A stretch of DNA of 64,000 bases, from contig NZ_LT629788.1 in NCBI RefSeq assembly GCF_900105805.1, positions 4,820,501-4,884,500 on the forward strand, given 5' to 3'. This stretch comes from Pseudomonas moraviensis (GTDB taxonomy: Bacteria > Pseudomonadota > Gammaproteobacteria > Pseudomonadales > Pseudomonadaceae). Position 1 is the stretch's first letter. The number at the start of each line of letters is the position of its first letter. The translations under genes and the position numbers were made by a program. Positions 19,766 to 28,598 of this stretch are shown here, piece after piece. The notes below the pieces were generated by a model. That model ran no database searches. It had not been told where the DNA came from and saw only the letters and a list, made by a program, of their open reading frames with translations.

Positions 19766-21529
19766 TCAGTGCCCCGACGACTCGTTGTGGTTGTCGAGGG
19801 TTTCCAGCAGGGCCACCTGCATGCGCGTGTGCACGCGGATGAACCAGCGCCAGAGCAGCGCCGCTACCGCAGCGGCGACTACGGCGATCAGCACCAGCAG
19901 CTTGTTGGTCGGCAGGATACTGGCCGACAACGCCGCCAACAGCAGGAAAATCACCAGCAGCGAGAGAATCGGGATCACTTCGGCGATCACCCGGCGCACT
20001 CGCTGCGTGTGACGCCCGGCCATCTCCGGCTTGACGCCCATCTCCGCCAGTAGCATCGACAGCGCTTTGAGCTTGCGATATGCCGCGATCAGGAATGGCA
20101 GCGAAACCAACAACGCCCCGCCCCAGATCAACGCCTTCTGCCAGCTCGGATCGCTGATCCAGTCCTGCAGCCACAACGACATGCGCTCGGCGAAATACGC
20201 GCCGGCGAAGAAGATCGCAATCACCAGCGCCAGATTGACCCCGACCTGCAACAGAATCCGCCGGATCATCGACGCCAGCATCGCGCCCTCGCCTTGCGGC
20301 TGAATGCTGCGCAACCATTCGCCATACATGCCGAGCACCCGGCCGAGACGCTTGGGTACGGCTGCCGAGAGCTTGATCGACAGCGGATCCGCCGCGCGAA
20401 TCAAGTACGGCGTCAGCAGCGTGGTGATCACCGACACGGCCACCGCGACCGGATAGAGGAAGTTGCTGGTCACCTGCAAGGTCATGCCCAGCGCGGCGAT
20501 GATGAAGGAAAATTCGCCAATCTGTGACAGGCCCATGCCGACCCGCAGCGAGGTTCGTCCGTCGTTGCCAGCGATAAATGCTCCGAGGCCGCAGGACAAC
20601 ATCTTGCCCAGCACCACGGCGACGGTGATCACCGCAATCGGCCAGGCGTATTCGATGAGAATCAGCGGGTCGAGCATCAGCCCGATCGCGACGAAAAAGA
20701 TCGCACTGAACAAGTCACGAACCGGCTCGACCAGGCGCTCGATTTTCAGCAGCTGTCGCGACTCGGCCATGATCGCGCCGATCAGGAAGGCGCCGAGGAC
20801 CATGCTGTATTCGAGCTTGACCACCAGCAGGCAGAAGCCGAAACACAAGCCAAGCACAGTGATCAGCAGCATCTCGTTGCTTTCGAATTTCGCTACATAC
20901 GCCAACAGACGCGGCACCAGGAGGATGCCGATGACCAGCGCGACGATCATGAACAGCGACAGCTTGCCGACCGTGGAGAACACTTCGCCCGAGCTCACCG
21001 TGCCGCTGACCGCGATGCTCGACAGCAGCGCAATGATGCCGATGCCGAGGATGTCCTCGACAATCAATACCCCGAAGATCAACTGCGCGAAACGCTCGTT
21101 CTTCATCTTCAGATCGTTGAGGGCTTTGACGATGATGGTGGTTGAGGAAATCGCCAGAATCGCGCCAAGGAACAGCGAATCCATGGTGTTCCAGTCGAAC
21201 CAGCGGCCAATCTCGTAGCCGATCCAGATCATCAAAATGATTTCGAGGAACGCGGCAATAAACGCTGTGGCCCCGACCTTGAACAACTTGCGCAGGCTGA
21301 ACTCCAGACCGAGACAGAACATCAGGAAAATCACCCCGAGTTCGGCCAGGGTCTTGATGGTTTCTTCGTCGTGGATCAGGCCGAACGGTGGTGTGTGCGG
21401 GCCGATGATGAACCCGGCGACGATGTAGCCGAGCACCACCGGTTGCTTGAAACGGTGGAACAGCACGGTGACCACACCTGCGACCAGCATGATCACTGCC
21501 AGATCCTGAATAAAACTGATGGCATGCAT
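19766..21529 (-). CDS. Kef-type monovalent cation:proton antiporter (CPA2)
   Basis: This 587-aa protein has about a dozen membrane segments in the first 390 residues, including LGYIVAGFIIGPHTPP and the CPA2 segment GVIFLMFCLGLEFSLRKLF. Two further membrane segments near the C terminus (about 440-460 and 520-550) replace the usual cytoplasmic TrkA-N nucleotide-binding domain, which I do not see. It should exchange K+ or Na+ for protons. The start at 21529 has AAGGAG at ideal spacing; the 40 codons upstream are non-coding. The overall form matches the P. aeruginosa PA5518 type. Confidence 0.88.
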   Translation of the reverse strand: MHAISFIQDLAVIMLVAGVVTVLFHRFKQPVVLGYIVAGFIIGPHTPPFGLIHDEETIKTLAELGVIFLMFCLGLEFSLRKLFKVGATAFIAAFLEIILMIWIGYEIGRWFDWNTMDSLFLGAILAISSTTIIVKALNDLKMKNERFAQLIFGVLIVEDILGIGIIALLSSIAVSGTVSSGEVFSTVGKLSLFMIVALVIGILLVPRLLAYVAKFESNEMLLITVLGLCFGFCLLVVKLEYSMVLGAFLIGAIMAESRQLLKIERLVEPVRDLFSAIFFVAIGLMLDPLILIEYAWPIAVITVAVVLGKMLSCGLGAFIAGNDGRTSLRVGMGLSQIGEFSFIIAALGMTLQVTSNFLYPVAVAVSVITTLLTPYLIRAADPLSIKLSAAVPKRLGRVLGMYGEWLRSIQPQGEGAMLASMIRRILLQVGVNLALVIAIFFAGAYFAERMSLWLQDWISDPSWQKALIWGGALLVSLPFLIAAYRKLKALSMLLAEMGVKPEMAGRHTQRVRRVIAEVIPILSLLVIFLLLAALSASILPTNKLLVLIAVVAAAVAALLWRWFIRVHTRMQVALLETLDNHNESSGH

Positions 21530-21808
21530 GGCGTGGGCTCCTTGATCACGACAGTCGCAGGCAGACGTCAGAAAAGTCCGCGCGAGCAGGTTAAAAATCC
21601 GCTTTAGATGTGGGAATTGCCCTTGGGCAGGGCTTTTGCAGGTTAACACCGCGACTTCGCTCTGGAAGCCGGTGCAATATATGGAAACAGATCGCTACCG
21701 GCGTGACGGCGGCCCGTTGCCCGGCGTCCCGATAACGGTGCTTTCTGAAAAGCCACCAAGCGCCCGCAGAGGCGCTTCCAGCCATCAGCCTTGACCCGTG
21801 AGAACGTT

Positions 21809-22291
21809 ATGGAACCCGGAAACGCCCAGCTGTCGATGACGGTACTGATGACCCCCGACATGGCCAACTTCTCTGGCAATGTCCACGGCGGCACCCTGCT
21901 CAAATACCTCGACGAAGTGGCCTACGCCTGCGCCAGCCGTTATGCCGGGCGCTACGTGGTGACACTGTCGGTTGATCAGGTGATTTTCCGCGAGCCGATT
22001 CATGTCGGCGAACTGGTGACCTTCCTCGCCTCGGTCAACTACACCGGCAACACGTCGATGGAAGTCGGCATCAAAGTGGTCACGGAAAACATCCGCGAAC
22101 GCTCGGTGCGCCATACCAACAGCTGCTTCTTCACCATGGTCGCCGTGGACGACCAGCGCAAACCGGCCGCCGTACCGCCGCTGCAACCGCAGAACAGCGA
22201 AGACAAGCGCCGCTTCATGCAGGCGCAACAGCGTCGGCAGATTCGTCAGGAGCTGGAGAAGCGTTATCAGGAGATCAAGGGCGACGCTTGA
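21809..22291 (+). CDS. acyl-CoA thioesterase, hotdog fold (YciA-like)
   Basis: This 160-aa protein has the hotdog-domain elements MANFSGNVHGGTLLKYLDEVAY (catalytic Asp region), SVDQVIFREPIHVGELV and the conserved VNYTGNTSMEVGI. It would hydrolyse medium- or long-chain acyl-CoA in the cytoplasm. The basic, glutamine-rich tail (about 135-160) is probably helical. The ATG at 21809 is preferred to the TTG at 21791. A GC-rich hairpin (21758-21777) lies just upstream and a REP pair follows. Confidence 0.88.
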   Translation: MEPGNAQLSMTVLMTPDMANFSGNVHGGTLLKYLDEVAYACASRYAGRYVVTLSVDQVIFREPIHVGELVTFLASVNYTGNTSMEVGIKVVTENIRERSVRHTNSCFFTMVAVDDQRKPAAVPPLQPQNSEDKRRFMQAQQRRQIRQELEKRYQEIKGDA

Positions 22292-22316
22292 AATGGAGAG
22301 CGCTCGATTGATCGCT

Positions 22317-22382
22317 TTCGCGAGCAGGCTCGCTCCCACATTGGGAATGCATTGTTCCTGTGGGAGCGAGCCTGCTCGCGAA
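22317..22382. repeat. inverted REP pair, short spacer
   Basis: Two standard cores in opposite orientation with only about 20 bases between them. The pair lies between the convergent thioesterase and pdxY genes, where it could act as a two-way terminator. Confidence 0.92.
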
Positions 22383-22398
22383 TACAGACGACTAGCTC

Positions 22399-23271
22399 TT
22401 AGAGACTGATCGCTGTCGCCTCGAACTTCACCCGCGGATGGGCAATCCGGTCCTGCGCCCGCACCAGTTGCAGCTCATAACTGGCGCACGCCTGGGTTTC
22501 CAGCAACACCTCATGCACCGCCGCTGCAGTGAATTCGAATGCCGCCAACAGCGTGTCGCCCAGCAGTATCCGCGCCAAGAACAGGCCGGATGTCAGATCG
22601 CCCACGCCCACCGGCTGACGCGGAAACGCCAGCAATGGACGGCGCAGATGCCAGCTGCCCTCGGCCGTCACCAGCAGCATCTCGAAACCATCGGCCGGTT
22701 TGCCCGGGTAATCCAGATGCTTGACCAGCACTGCTTTCGGCCCGCGCGCCAGCAGCGCCCGCGCCATGGCAAGGCAATCAAACAGCGACTGCGGCTTGCG
22801 CCCGGAAAAACTGTCCAGCTCCAACTGGTTCGGGCACATGATGTCCGCCACGGCGGCCGCTTCATCGAGCAGGAAATCGCTGACCTCGGTGGGCACGCTG
22901 CAACCCTTCTCTGGATGACCCATGACCGGGTCACACAGATACAACATCTTCGGATTGACTGCTTTGATCCGCGCCACACCGCTGAGAATCGCCCGGCCCT
23001 GCGCGGCGCTGCCGAGATAGCCGGACAGCACCGCATCGCAGTTGCCCAGCTCGCCAATCGCGGCGATGCCTTCGATCAGTTCGGGAATCTGCTGCGGCGC
23101 CAGCACTTCACCGGCCCACTGACCATACTGGGTGTGGTTGGAGAACTGCACGGTGTTGAGCGGCCAGACGTTGACCCCGACGCGCTGCATCGGAAAAACC
23201 GCAGCGCTGTTGCCGGCGTGGCCAAACACCACGTGGGACTGGATGGCGAGCAGATGAGGCGTACGTTTCAT
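22399..23271 (-). CDS. pdxY: pyridoxal kinase PdxY
   Basis: A 290-aa ribokinase-fold kinase of the pyridoxal kinase type. It has IQSHVVFGHAGNSAAVFPMQ at the N terminus, the central PNQLELDSFSG and the C-terminal GVGDLTSGLFLA, which contains the catalytic Asp. It phosphorylates pyridoxal in the B6 salvage pathway. The start at 23271 follows GGAATG; an alternative ATG is three codons upstream, and the longer open frame is not credible. Confidence 0.93.
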   Translation of the reverse strand: MKRTPHLLAIQSHVVFGHAGNSAAVFPMQRVGVNVWPLNTVQFSNHTQYGQWAGEVLAPQQIPELIEGIAAIGELGNCDAVLSGYLGSAAQGRAILSGVARIKAVNPKMLYLCDPVMGHPEKGCSVPTEVSDFLLDEAAAVADIMCPNQLELDSFSGRKPQSLFDCLAMARALLARGPKAVLVKHLDYPGKPADGFEMLLVTAEGSWHLRRPLLAFPRQPVGVGDLTSGLFLARILLGDTLLAAFEFTAAAVHEVLLETQACASYELQLVRAQDRIAHPRVKFEATAISL

Positions 23272-23388
23272 TCGGGTCATTCCGTAAAACGATTGAAATT
23301 CAAGCCGCGCAGTATGCGACGAAACACAGCCTGTACGACAGACCGGCGAGACAGTTAAGCTGACGCCATCTTTTGGAGTTCGATGTAG

Positions 23389-23802
23389 ATGCTGACCCTG
23401 GAAAACATCTTCGTGCTGATGCTGTTCGCCGCTGCCGGTGCCTGGTTCTGGCACAACCACGGCTTGCGCGAGCGCGCGCTGGAGCGGGTCAAACAGCATT
23501 GCAGCAACGTCGGCGTCGAATTGCTGGACGGTAACGTCGCGCTGAAAAAGATCGGTTTGATCAAGGATGCCAACGGTCGCCGCCGACTGGCGCGGGTGTA
23601 CAACTTCGAATTCACCGTGACTGGCGAGAGCCGCCACAACGGCACCGTGACCCAATTCGGCGCGCACAGTGCGCAGATTGAATTGGCACCCTACCCGGCA
23701 CCGTTCGACGATACGCCGCCGGTGGTCGAAGTGCACAAGCCTCGCGCGGAAGTCATCGAGCTGAGCCAGTGGCGGCAGGAACATACCAAGTGGAAGCCTT
23801 GA
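23389..23802 (+). CDS. DUF3301 protein, membrane-anchored
   Basis: A 137-aa protein with one N-terminal membrane segment (about residues 5-21) and a cytosolic or periplasmic domain with the family pattern RRRLARVYNFEFTVTG. Function is unknown; it is conserved across gammaproteobacteria. GGAG lies at fair distance upstream. It is divergent from pdxY and convergent with the CobW gene, six bases apart. Confidence 0.82.
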   Translation: MLTLENIFVLMLFAAAGAWFWHNHGLRERALERVKQHCSNVGVELLDGNVALKKIGLIKDANGRRRLARVYNFEFTVTGESRHNGTVTQFGAHSAQIELAPYPAPFDDTPPVVEVHKPRAEVIELSQWRQEHTKWKP

Positions 23803-23808
23803 GCTGAT

Positions 23809-24774
23809 TCACCGAACTCGGCATTGAGTCAAATCGGCGTCTAGCTGTTCGATGTTCTGCGGCCCGGTAAAGATCAGCTCAATTCGCGAATCTTTTCGCC
23901 ATTCGCTGGCCTGCCAAATCAGATCTGCATTTTCCAGCGCATTGACTGAAACCCAGCCATCCCTGCCGTGGATAACCAGTTTGGCCCGCTTCCACTCGAG
24001 AGCGGCCAGCCAATCAACGATGCGTCCTTGGTCAAATATCTGTCCAGGATGCCAGCGCCACCCGATGCTCCAGCCATCCTCCTGCGCCTGGCTCAGGCAA
24101 ATCGGCACGCTCGGGTCGCTCCAGACGGCCGGCAGCTGCGCCAAGCCCGTGGGCAGCGGCAGATTAACCACGCCTTCGGTTGCTTTTTCTGTCATCCCCG
24201 GCAGCTCATCCAGAGGCAACTGGGCTTGCTGCGTCCAGATCATCCTGACCGGTGGCAGCTGGCGAGCGATGTTCTCCCGAACCGTTTCATCAAGGTCGTC
24301 TGCCTTGTTCAACAGCAACAACCCCGCGCTGGCCAACGCTTGCTGCTGGGGCTCCGGCAAGCCTCTACCTGCATGCAATGCCTGAGCATCCAGGACCAGA
24401 ACACACGGCTGAACCGCCAGCACGCCCAGCCAAGGCGCCGTGTTCAATTGCTTGAGCAACTGTGCGGGATGGCCCAGCCCGGATGGCTCGATAAACAGTC
24501 GATCCGGTCGGGCCTTGCGCAGCAAGCGGCCAAGGCCGATCTGGAAAGGCGCGCCATTGACGCAACACAGGCAGCCCCCGGCCACCTCACCCAGTGCGAT
24601 ACCATCGGCATCGCGAGTCAGCAGCGCGGCATCCAGACCGATCTGGCCAAACTCGTTGATCAGCACCGCCCAGCGTTCGTCCGCGGGCCGCTGCGCCAAC
24701 AACTGGCGAATCAGGCTGGTCTTGCCCGCGCCCAACGGGCCGGCGATGACGTGGGTCGGAATGTTCTGCAACAT
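23809..24774 (-). CDS. CobW/COG0523-family GTPase, putative metal chaperone
   Basis: A 321-aa G3E GTPase. It has Walker A GPLGAGKTS (12-20), the metal-binding CLCC motif (68-71, the family CxCC) and LLLNKADD. COG0523 proteins load zinc or other metals into client proteins. This copy is shorter than the ZigA paralogue at 25826-27031 and lacks its long insert. I see no Zur-like palindrome upstream. The ATG at 24774 is chosen because the Walker A spacing then matches the family. It is divergent from the secreted six-cysteine protein gene. Confidence 0.88.
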   Translation of the reverse strand: MLQNIPTHVIAGPLGAGKTSLIRQLLAQRPADERWAVLINEFGQIGLDAALLTRDADGIALGEVAGGCLCCVNGAPFQIGLGRLLRKARPDRLFIEPSGLGHPAQLLKQLNTAPWLGVLAVQPCVLVLDAQALHAGRGLPEPQQQALASAGLLLLNKADDLDETVRENIARQLPPVRMIWTQQAQLPLDELPGMTEKATEGVVNLPLPTGLAQLPAVWSDPSVPICLSQAQEDGWSIGWRWHPGQIFDQGRIVDWLAALEWKRAKLVIHGRDGWVSVNALENADLIWQASEWRKDSRIELIFTGPQNIEQLDADLTQCRVR

Positions 24775-24815
24775 GGCGGGTACTTTTCTGCGGACAGTTA
24801 TTGAGGAGACTGATG

Positions 24816-25172
24816 ATGCGCTGGTGGGGATGGTCGTTGCTGTTGACGCTGCTGTCGAGTGAAGCGTGGGCCCAGGCCTGCGTGGTGCACACACAGGGCG
24901 AACGGCTCGACGTCAAAGTCTGTCAGCAGAACAGGACGATTCCGCAGAAATTGTTCAACGACGGCTTCTGCCAACCGACGCTGGCCGGGCAGAAGGTCGA
25001 GGTGCAATACGTCGATCAGTGCCCGAGCGGGGCTTTCGGTGTGTGCAGCAACGCGCAAGTCGCCAATATGCCCTATCGCCAGGATATCCACTATTACGGC
25101 GTGGCCACTGATGCGGCGTATCTCAAGCCGTATTGCGAAGGCCAGAGCCAGGGTGCCTGGCGCAAGCCCTGA
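24816..25172 (+). CDS. small secreted six-cysteine protein of unknown function
   Basis: This 118-aa protein has a signal peptide (1-20, cut after AWAQ) and a mature domain with six cysteines (about 22, 36, 52, 69, 77, 107), fitting three disulfides in the periplasm. Such proteins are sometimes labelled NADH:ubiquinone oxidoreductase in Pseudomonas genomes, but nothing in the sequence supports an oxidoreductase. AGGAG is seven bases before the ATG at 24816. It lies between two zinc-linked GTPase genes, so a role in metal stress is possible. Confidence 0.7.
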   Translation: MRWWGWSLLLTLLSSEAWAQACVVHTQGERLDVKVCQQNRTIPQKLFNDGFCQPTLAGQKVEVQYVDQCPSGAFGVCSNAQVANMPYRQDIHYYGVATDAAYLKPYCEGQSQGAWRKP

Positions 25173-25175
25173 GTG

Positions 25176-25826
25176 TCAGCCGAGCCAGTCGAGGGTGAGC
25201 AACAGACGGCGCTCACCGGGTGCCGGTTGCGGCGAACGATGGATCAGGCCGAAGCCTTCATTACCGTGCCACTTTTCGCCTTTGACCAGCGCGACGTCGC
25301 CGCTGTCGAGCTGACGAATCGTCGCTGCATCTTGCGGTTCGGCATTGGCCTGACCAAGTCGCATGCGATCCATCGCCCCCTCTTCAAGCCACTGGCTACC
25401 GACCCCGGCATAGGTCGTGATCAGGCGCACGGGTACGTGATCGACGTGGAAGCGCGGACACATGGCCTTGTCCAGCACGCGCAAGCGCACGCCGATACGC
25501 CGCGCGCCGAGCAGGCAGGCGAAGGCACTGATCAGCCATTTAAGGTCGCTCATGAAACCTTCGTAACCTTGAAGATCACGCAGCCCTGAAGCCAGTCCGT
25601 CGAGATCCGGTTCGGCGTCTTCGTCAGGTAATTCCAGGCAAAGCGACTCGGCCAAGGGCTCGTTGAGCGACAGCACTAATTGTGCGAAATCGGCGATGTG
25701 CAAAGGCAGCTGGCGTTGCCAGACGGCGAGATTGGTTCCGTCCTCAAGGATTCGCGTCAGCGTTTGCGGGCTCAGGCCCTGATGCTGATGACGGGTAAGG
25801 AGGTGCTGATCTTTGAGTGCGAGCAT
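25176..25826 (-). CDS. DUF1826 protein, partner of ZigA
   Basis: A 216-aa protein. It contains the conserved histidine-bearing segment CPRFHVDHVPVRLITTYAG, and HGNEGFGLIHRSP near the C terminus. The pattern recalls a cupin or 2-oxoglutarate-type HxD core, suggesting metal binding, but no enzymatic role is known. The start overlaps the ZigA stop by one base (TGATG), so the two are coupled. DUF1826 genes commonly follow zinc-responsive CobW genes, supporting a role in zinc limitation. Confidence 0.8.
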   Translation of the reverse strand: MLALKDQHLLTRHQHQGLSPQTLTRILEDGTNLAVWQRQLPLHIADFAQLVLSLNEPLAESLCLELPDEDAEPDLDGLASGLRDLQGYEGFMSDLKWLISAFACLLGARRIGVRLRVLDKAMCPRFHVDHVPVRLITTYAGVGSQWLEEGAMDRMRLGQANAEPQDAATIRQLDSGDVALVKGEKWHGNEGFGLIHRSPQPAPGERRLLLTLDWLG

Positions 25827-27031
25827 CAGGCGGCCTCTTCGTGCCAAGGGCCGAAGGGATCAGGCAGCAAGCGCCAGCCTTCGACACCCACTGCCATTTC
25901 TTCATCGGTGAGCAGACAGGCATCCAGCTCGGCTGCGAGCTGTAGGAAATCGATGTTCTGACCGATGAAAACCAGTTCCTGGCGACAATCTCCTACGCTC
26001 GGAGTCCAGCTTCCCATGATGGCCTGTACGCTTTCCTGATCCTCAGGCCATTGATTCTTCGCCACGAAACGCCACCAGCGACCGGCAAATCCATGCCGCA
26101 TCAAACCACCGGCCTGCGACCAACTGCCAGCATCGGTAGGCTTGCTGGCGAGCCAGAAGAAGCCTTTGGAGCGCAGCAGCTTGCCGTTCAGCCATGGGCG
26201 GTCGATGAAGCTGAAAAAGCGCTGTGGGTGGAAGGGCCTGCGGGCGCGGTACGCCGTCGAGGCGATGCCGTACTCTTGAGTTTCCGGGACGTGCTCACCG
26301 CGTAATTCCTGTAGCCATCCGGGTGCTTGTGCGGCTTTTTCAAAATCAAAACGGCCAGTGTTGAGGATTTTCTCCAACGGCACCTCGCCCATCACCATTG
26401 GAATGATTTCAGCCTGGGCATTCAGGCGCTTGAGGATCGCTATGAGCTCTTCGCGCTCATGCTGGCTGATCAGGTCGATTTTGCTGATCAGCAGGACGTC
26501 GGCGAATTCGATCTGTTCGATCAACAGGTCCGTGATGGAACGCTCGTCTTCTTCACCGAGGATTTCGCCGCGAGAGGCGAGGCTTTCGGCGGCCTGGTAA
26601 TCGAGCAGGAAGTTCACGCCGTCGACGACTGTGACCATGGTGTCGAGACGGGCGATGTCGGCGAGGCTTTGTTCGTGTTCATCGCGGAAGGTGAAAGTTT
26701 CGGCGACTGGAAGCGGTTCGGAGATGCCGGTGGATTCGATCAGCAGGTAATCGAAACGTCCTTCCCTTGCGAGCTTGCTGACCTCTTCAAGCAGGTCTTC
26801 ACGTAACGTACAGCAAATGCAGCCGTTGCTCATTTCAACGAGTTTTTCTTCTGCGCGGTTCAAGCTGACATCACGCTGGACTTCGCTACCATCAATATTG
26901 ATTTCGCTCATATCGTTGACGATTACCGCAACGCGCAGACCTTTGCGGTTACGTAGTACGTAATTCAAAAGCGTACTTTTACCGGCGCCGAGAAATCCTG
27001 AAAGTACGGTGACGGGCAGTTTCTCTGACAT
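25826..27031 (-). CDS. zigA: ZigA-like zinc metallochaperone GTPase
   Basis: A 401-aa G3E GTPase. It has Walker A GFLGAGKST (12-20), the metal-binding CICC motif (71-74), ESTGISEP and the base-recognition SKID. The C-terminal CobW_C domain contains histidine-rich HPQRFFSFI. ZigA proteins use GTP to deliver zinc when the metal is scarce. The start at 27031 is the only ATG giving the usual N terminus. A Zur-like box lies 127 bases upstream, shared with the divergent secreted protein gene. Zinc repression is therefore likely. Confidence 0.88.
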   Translation of the reverse strand: MSEKLPVTVLSGFLGAGKSTLLNYVLRNRKGLRVAVIVNDMSEINIDGSEVQRDVSLNRAEEKLVEMSNGCICCTLREDLLEEVSKLAREGRFDYLLIESTGISEPLPVAETFTFRDEHEQSLADIARLDTMVTVVDGVNFLLDYQAAESLASRGEILGEEDERSITDLLIEQIEFADVLLISKIDLISQHEREELIAILKRLNAQAEIIPMVMGEVPLEKILNTGRFDFEKAAQAPGWLQELRGEHVPETQEYGIASTAYRARRPFHPQRFFSFIDRPWLNGKLLRSKGFFWLASKPTDAGSWSQAGGLMRHGFAGRWWRFVAKNQWPEDQESVQAIMGSWTPSVGDCRQELVFIGQNIDFLQLAAELDACLLTDEEMAVGVEGWRLLPDPFGPWHEEAA

Positions 27032-27157
27032 TGGATAATCCTCGTTGATTGCCGCCGATATGCGCTTTGGTGATTTGCGCATGACGTATTGCGCTTCATG
27101 TCTTGGGAGTGAAGAAGGCAACGGTTGTTATCGGCAGCTCCGGCTGGTTTGCGCTTT

Positions 27158-27175
27158 ATGTTATAGTGTAACAAT
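27158..27175. promoter_or_regulatory. Zur-like box between zigA and a secreted protein gene
   Basis: ATGTTATAGTGTAACAAT is a near-perfect palindrome centred on 27166. It matches the core TGTTATAnTATAACA of the gammaproteobacterial Zur site at all but one core position. It sits in the divergent promoter region and contains A/T-rich -10-like sequence on both strands, suiting two-way repression when zinc is replete. Confidence 0.8.
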
Positions 27176-27240
27176 GCAGAGTTGCTAGCCCGAGCGGGAA
27201 GATTTCACGATTTGTCTCGCCACCTATCCTGGAAACCGCG

Positions 27241-27618
27241 ATGAACAATGCGCTGAAATACCTGCTTTTGAGTTCCGGCATGGCGCTCACCGGCCAAGCC
27301 GAAGCGCACGTTCCCGGTCTCGCGCACTGCACGCGCAGCGCTAACCTGCTGGCTTGCGTGGACGCCGAAGGCAACGCCTATAGCGTCAATACGGTCGGCA
27401 CCACGCTGTATCTCAGGGGATTCGAAAAGAATGGCCATCGTTACTGGGCGCAAACCAACAGCCGGTTCGGCCAACTGACGTTTTTTACCGGCATTGCCTC
27501 GGATGGCGAGGCTTGGGTCGGCTATACCCGGCGTGTTGGCTGGACGACCATCAACCGCTTCTCAAGCTCGGGAGGCAACAGCGCAAGGTTCACTTGCAGC
27601 CGGATGACGGGCTGCTAG
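27241..27618 (+). CDS. small secreted protein of the zinc region, unknown function
   Basis: A 125-aa protein with a signal peptide (about 1-22, ending AEAH), four cysteines (30, 39, 119, 125) and beta-rich sequence with many aromatic residues. I recognise no family. It lies between two Zur-like boxes, 66 bases downstream of the first, so it is probably made during zinc starvation. It stands directly ahead of folE2 but has its own promoter region. Confidence 0.7.
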   Translation: MNNALKYLLLSSGMALTGQAEAHVPGLAHCTRSANLLACVDAEGNAYSVNTVGTTLYLRGFEKNGHRYWAQTNSRFGQLTFFTGIASDGEAWVGYTRRVGWTTINRFSSSGGNSARFTCSRMTGC

Positions 27619-27656
27619 TGAAAACCTTTTCATGAAAAAAGCTTCGCTGCATGCAG

Positions 27657-27671
27657 TGTTATAATGTAACG
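27657..27671. promoter_or_regulatory. Zur-like box and promoter of the folE2-zinc transporter operon
   Basis: TGTTATAATGTAACG matches the Zur core with symmetric half-sites and contains a perfect TATAAT (27660-27665) that could be the -10 element. A bound repressor would block RNA polymerase directly. The first gene starts 31 bases downstream. Confidence 0.8.
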
Positions 27672-27701
27672 TAAAATGAGATCAACACGACGGTCTCAAC
27701 C

Positions 27702-28598
27702 ATGAACGCTCTTACGCTACCGGATATCGCCAACCAATCTGCACGCCAGGCATTGCCACTCGATTGGGTAGGCATGCGTGGGATTGCCCTACCTGTTTTG
27801 CTTGAAGGCCAACGCCTCAGTGCCAAAGTAGACGCTGGCGTGAGCCTTGATGATGGTGAAGCGCGCGGTATTCACATGTCGCGGTTGTACTTGGCACTCG
27901 ATACGCTCGAGCAGCGAAGCCTTTCCCCGGCGCAGTTGCGGGAAGTACTTAAGCGTTTTCTGGCCAGTCATCAAGGTCTGTCCGACTGCGCATATCTGAA
28001 CATTCATACTGACTTGCTACTCAAGCGACCCGCGCTGATCAGTCCCTTGGCAGGCTGGAAATCCTATCCGGCTACCATCTCAGCCAGCCTGAAACAGCGG
28101 ATGTTCCACGTGGAACTAAAAGTCGAGGTGCCTTATTCCTCGACATGCCCGTGCTCCGCAGCCTTGGCAAGGCAATTGATCCAGCAGCAATTCGTCGACG
28201 ATTTCGCCAATAAGTCTCTGCAGCACGCTGAGGTGTTGGCATGGCTCGGCTCAACCAAAGGGATCGTAGCGACACCGCATAGCCAACGCAGTTATGCGCA
28301 ACTTCGCCTGCATCTTGATGACTTCATCGATGAGCTTCCGCTGACCGCAATCATCAATGACGCCGAAGCCGCTCTCGGCACCGCCGTTCAGACCGCAGTA
28401 AAGCGCCCCGACGAGCAGGCCTTCGCTCTCGCCAACGGGCAAAATCTGATGTTCTGCGAAGACGCAGCCCGCCGTCTCAACCTGGCACTGCAGCGCACGC
28501 CGGGTATCAACCGATTCCATATCCGCGTGATCCATGCCGAAAGCCTGCACGCTCACGACGCCGTTGCCGAGAGCAGTTGGCGGCGGGAGCAACCATGA
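27702..28598 (+). CDS. folE2: zinc-independent GTP cyclohydrolase I, FolE2
   Basis: This 298-aa protein carries the FolE2 (COG1469) signature EVPYSSTCPCSAAL with the conserved cysteine at about 149. It converts GTP to dihydroneopterin triphosphate for folate synthesis and can use metals other than zinc, replacing FolE when zinc is short. A Zur-like box covers its promoter. Its stop overlaps the start of the ATPase gene (ATGA), tying the enzyme replacement to zinc import. Confidence 0.95.
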   Translation: MNALTLPDIANQSARQALPLDWVGMRGIALPVLLEGQRLSAKVDAGVSLDDGEARGIHMSRLYLALDTLEQRSLSPAQLREVLKRFLASHQGLSDCAYLNIHTDLLLKRPALISPLAGWKSYPATISASLKQRMFHVELKVEVPYSSTCPCSAALARQLIQQQFVDDFANKSLQHAEVLAWLGSTKGIVATPHSQRSYAQLRLHLDDFIDELPLTAIINDAEAALGTAVQTAVKRPDEQAFALANGQNLMFCEDAARRLNLALQRTPGINRFHIRVIHAESLHAHDAVAESSWRREQP

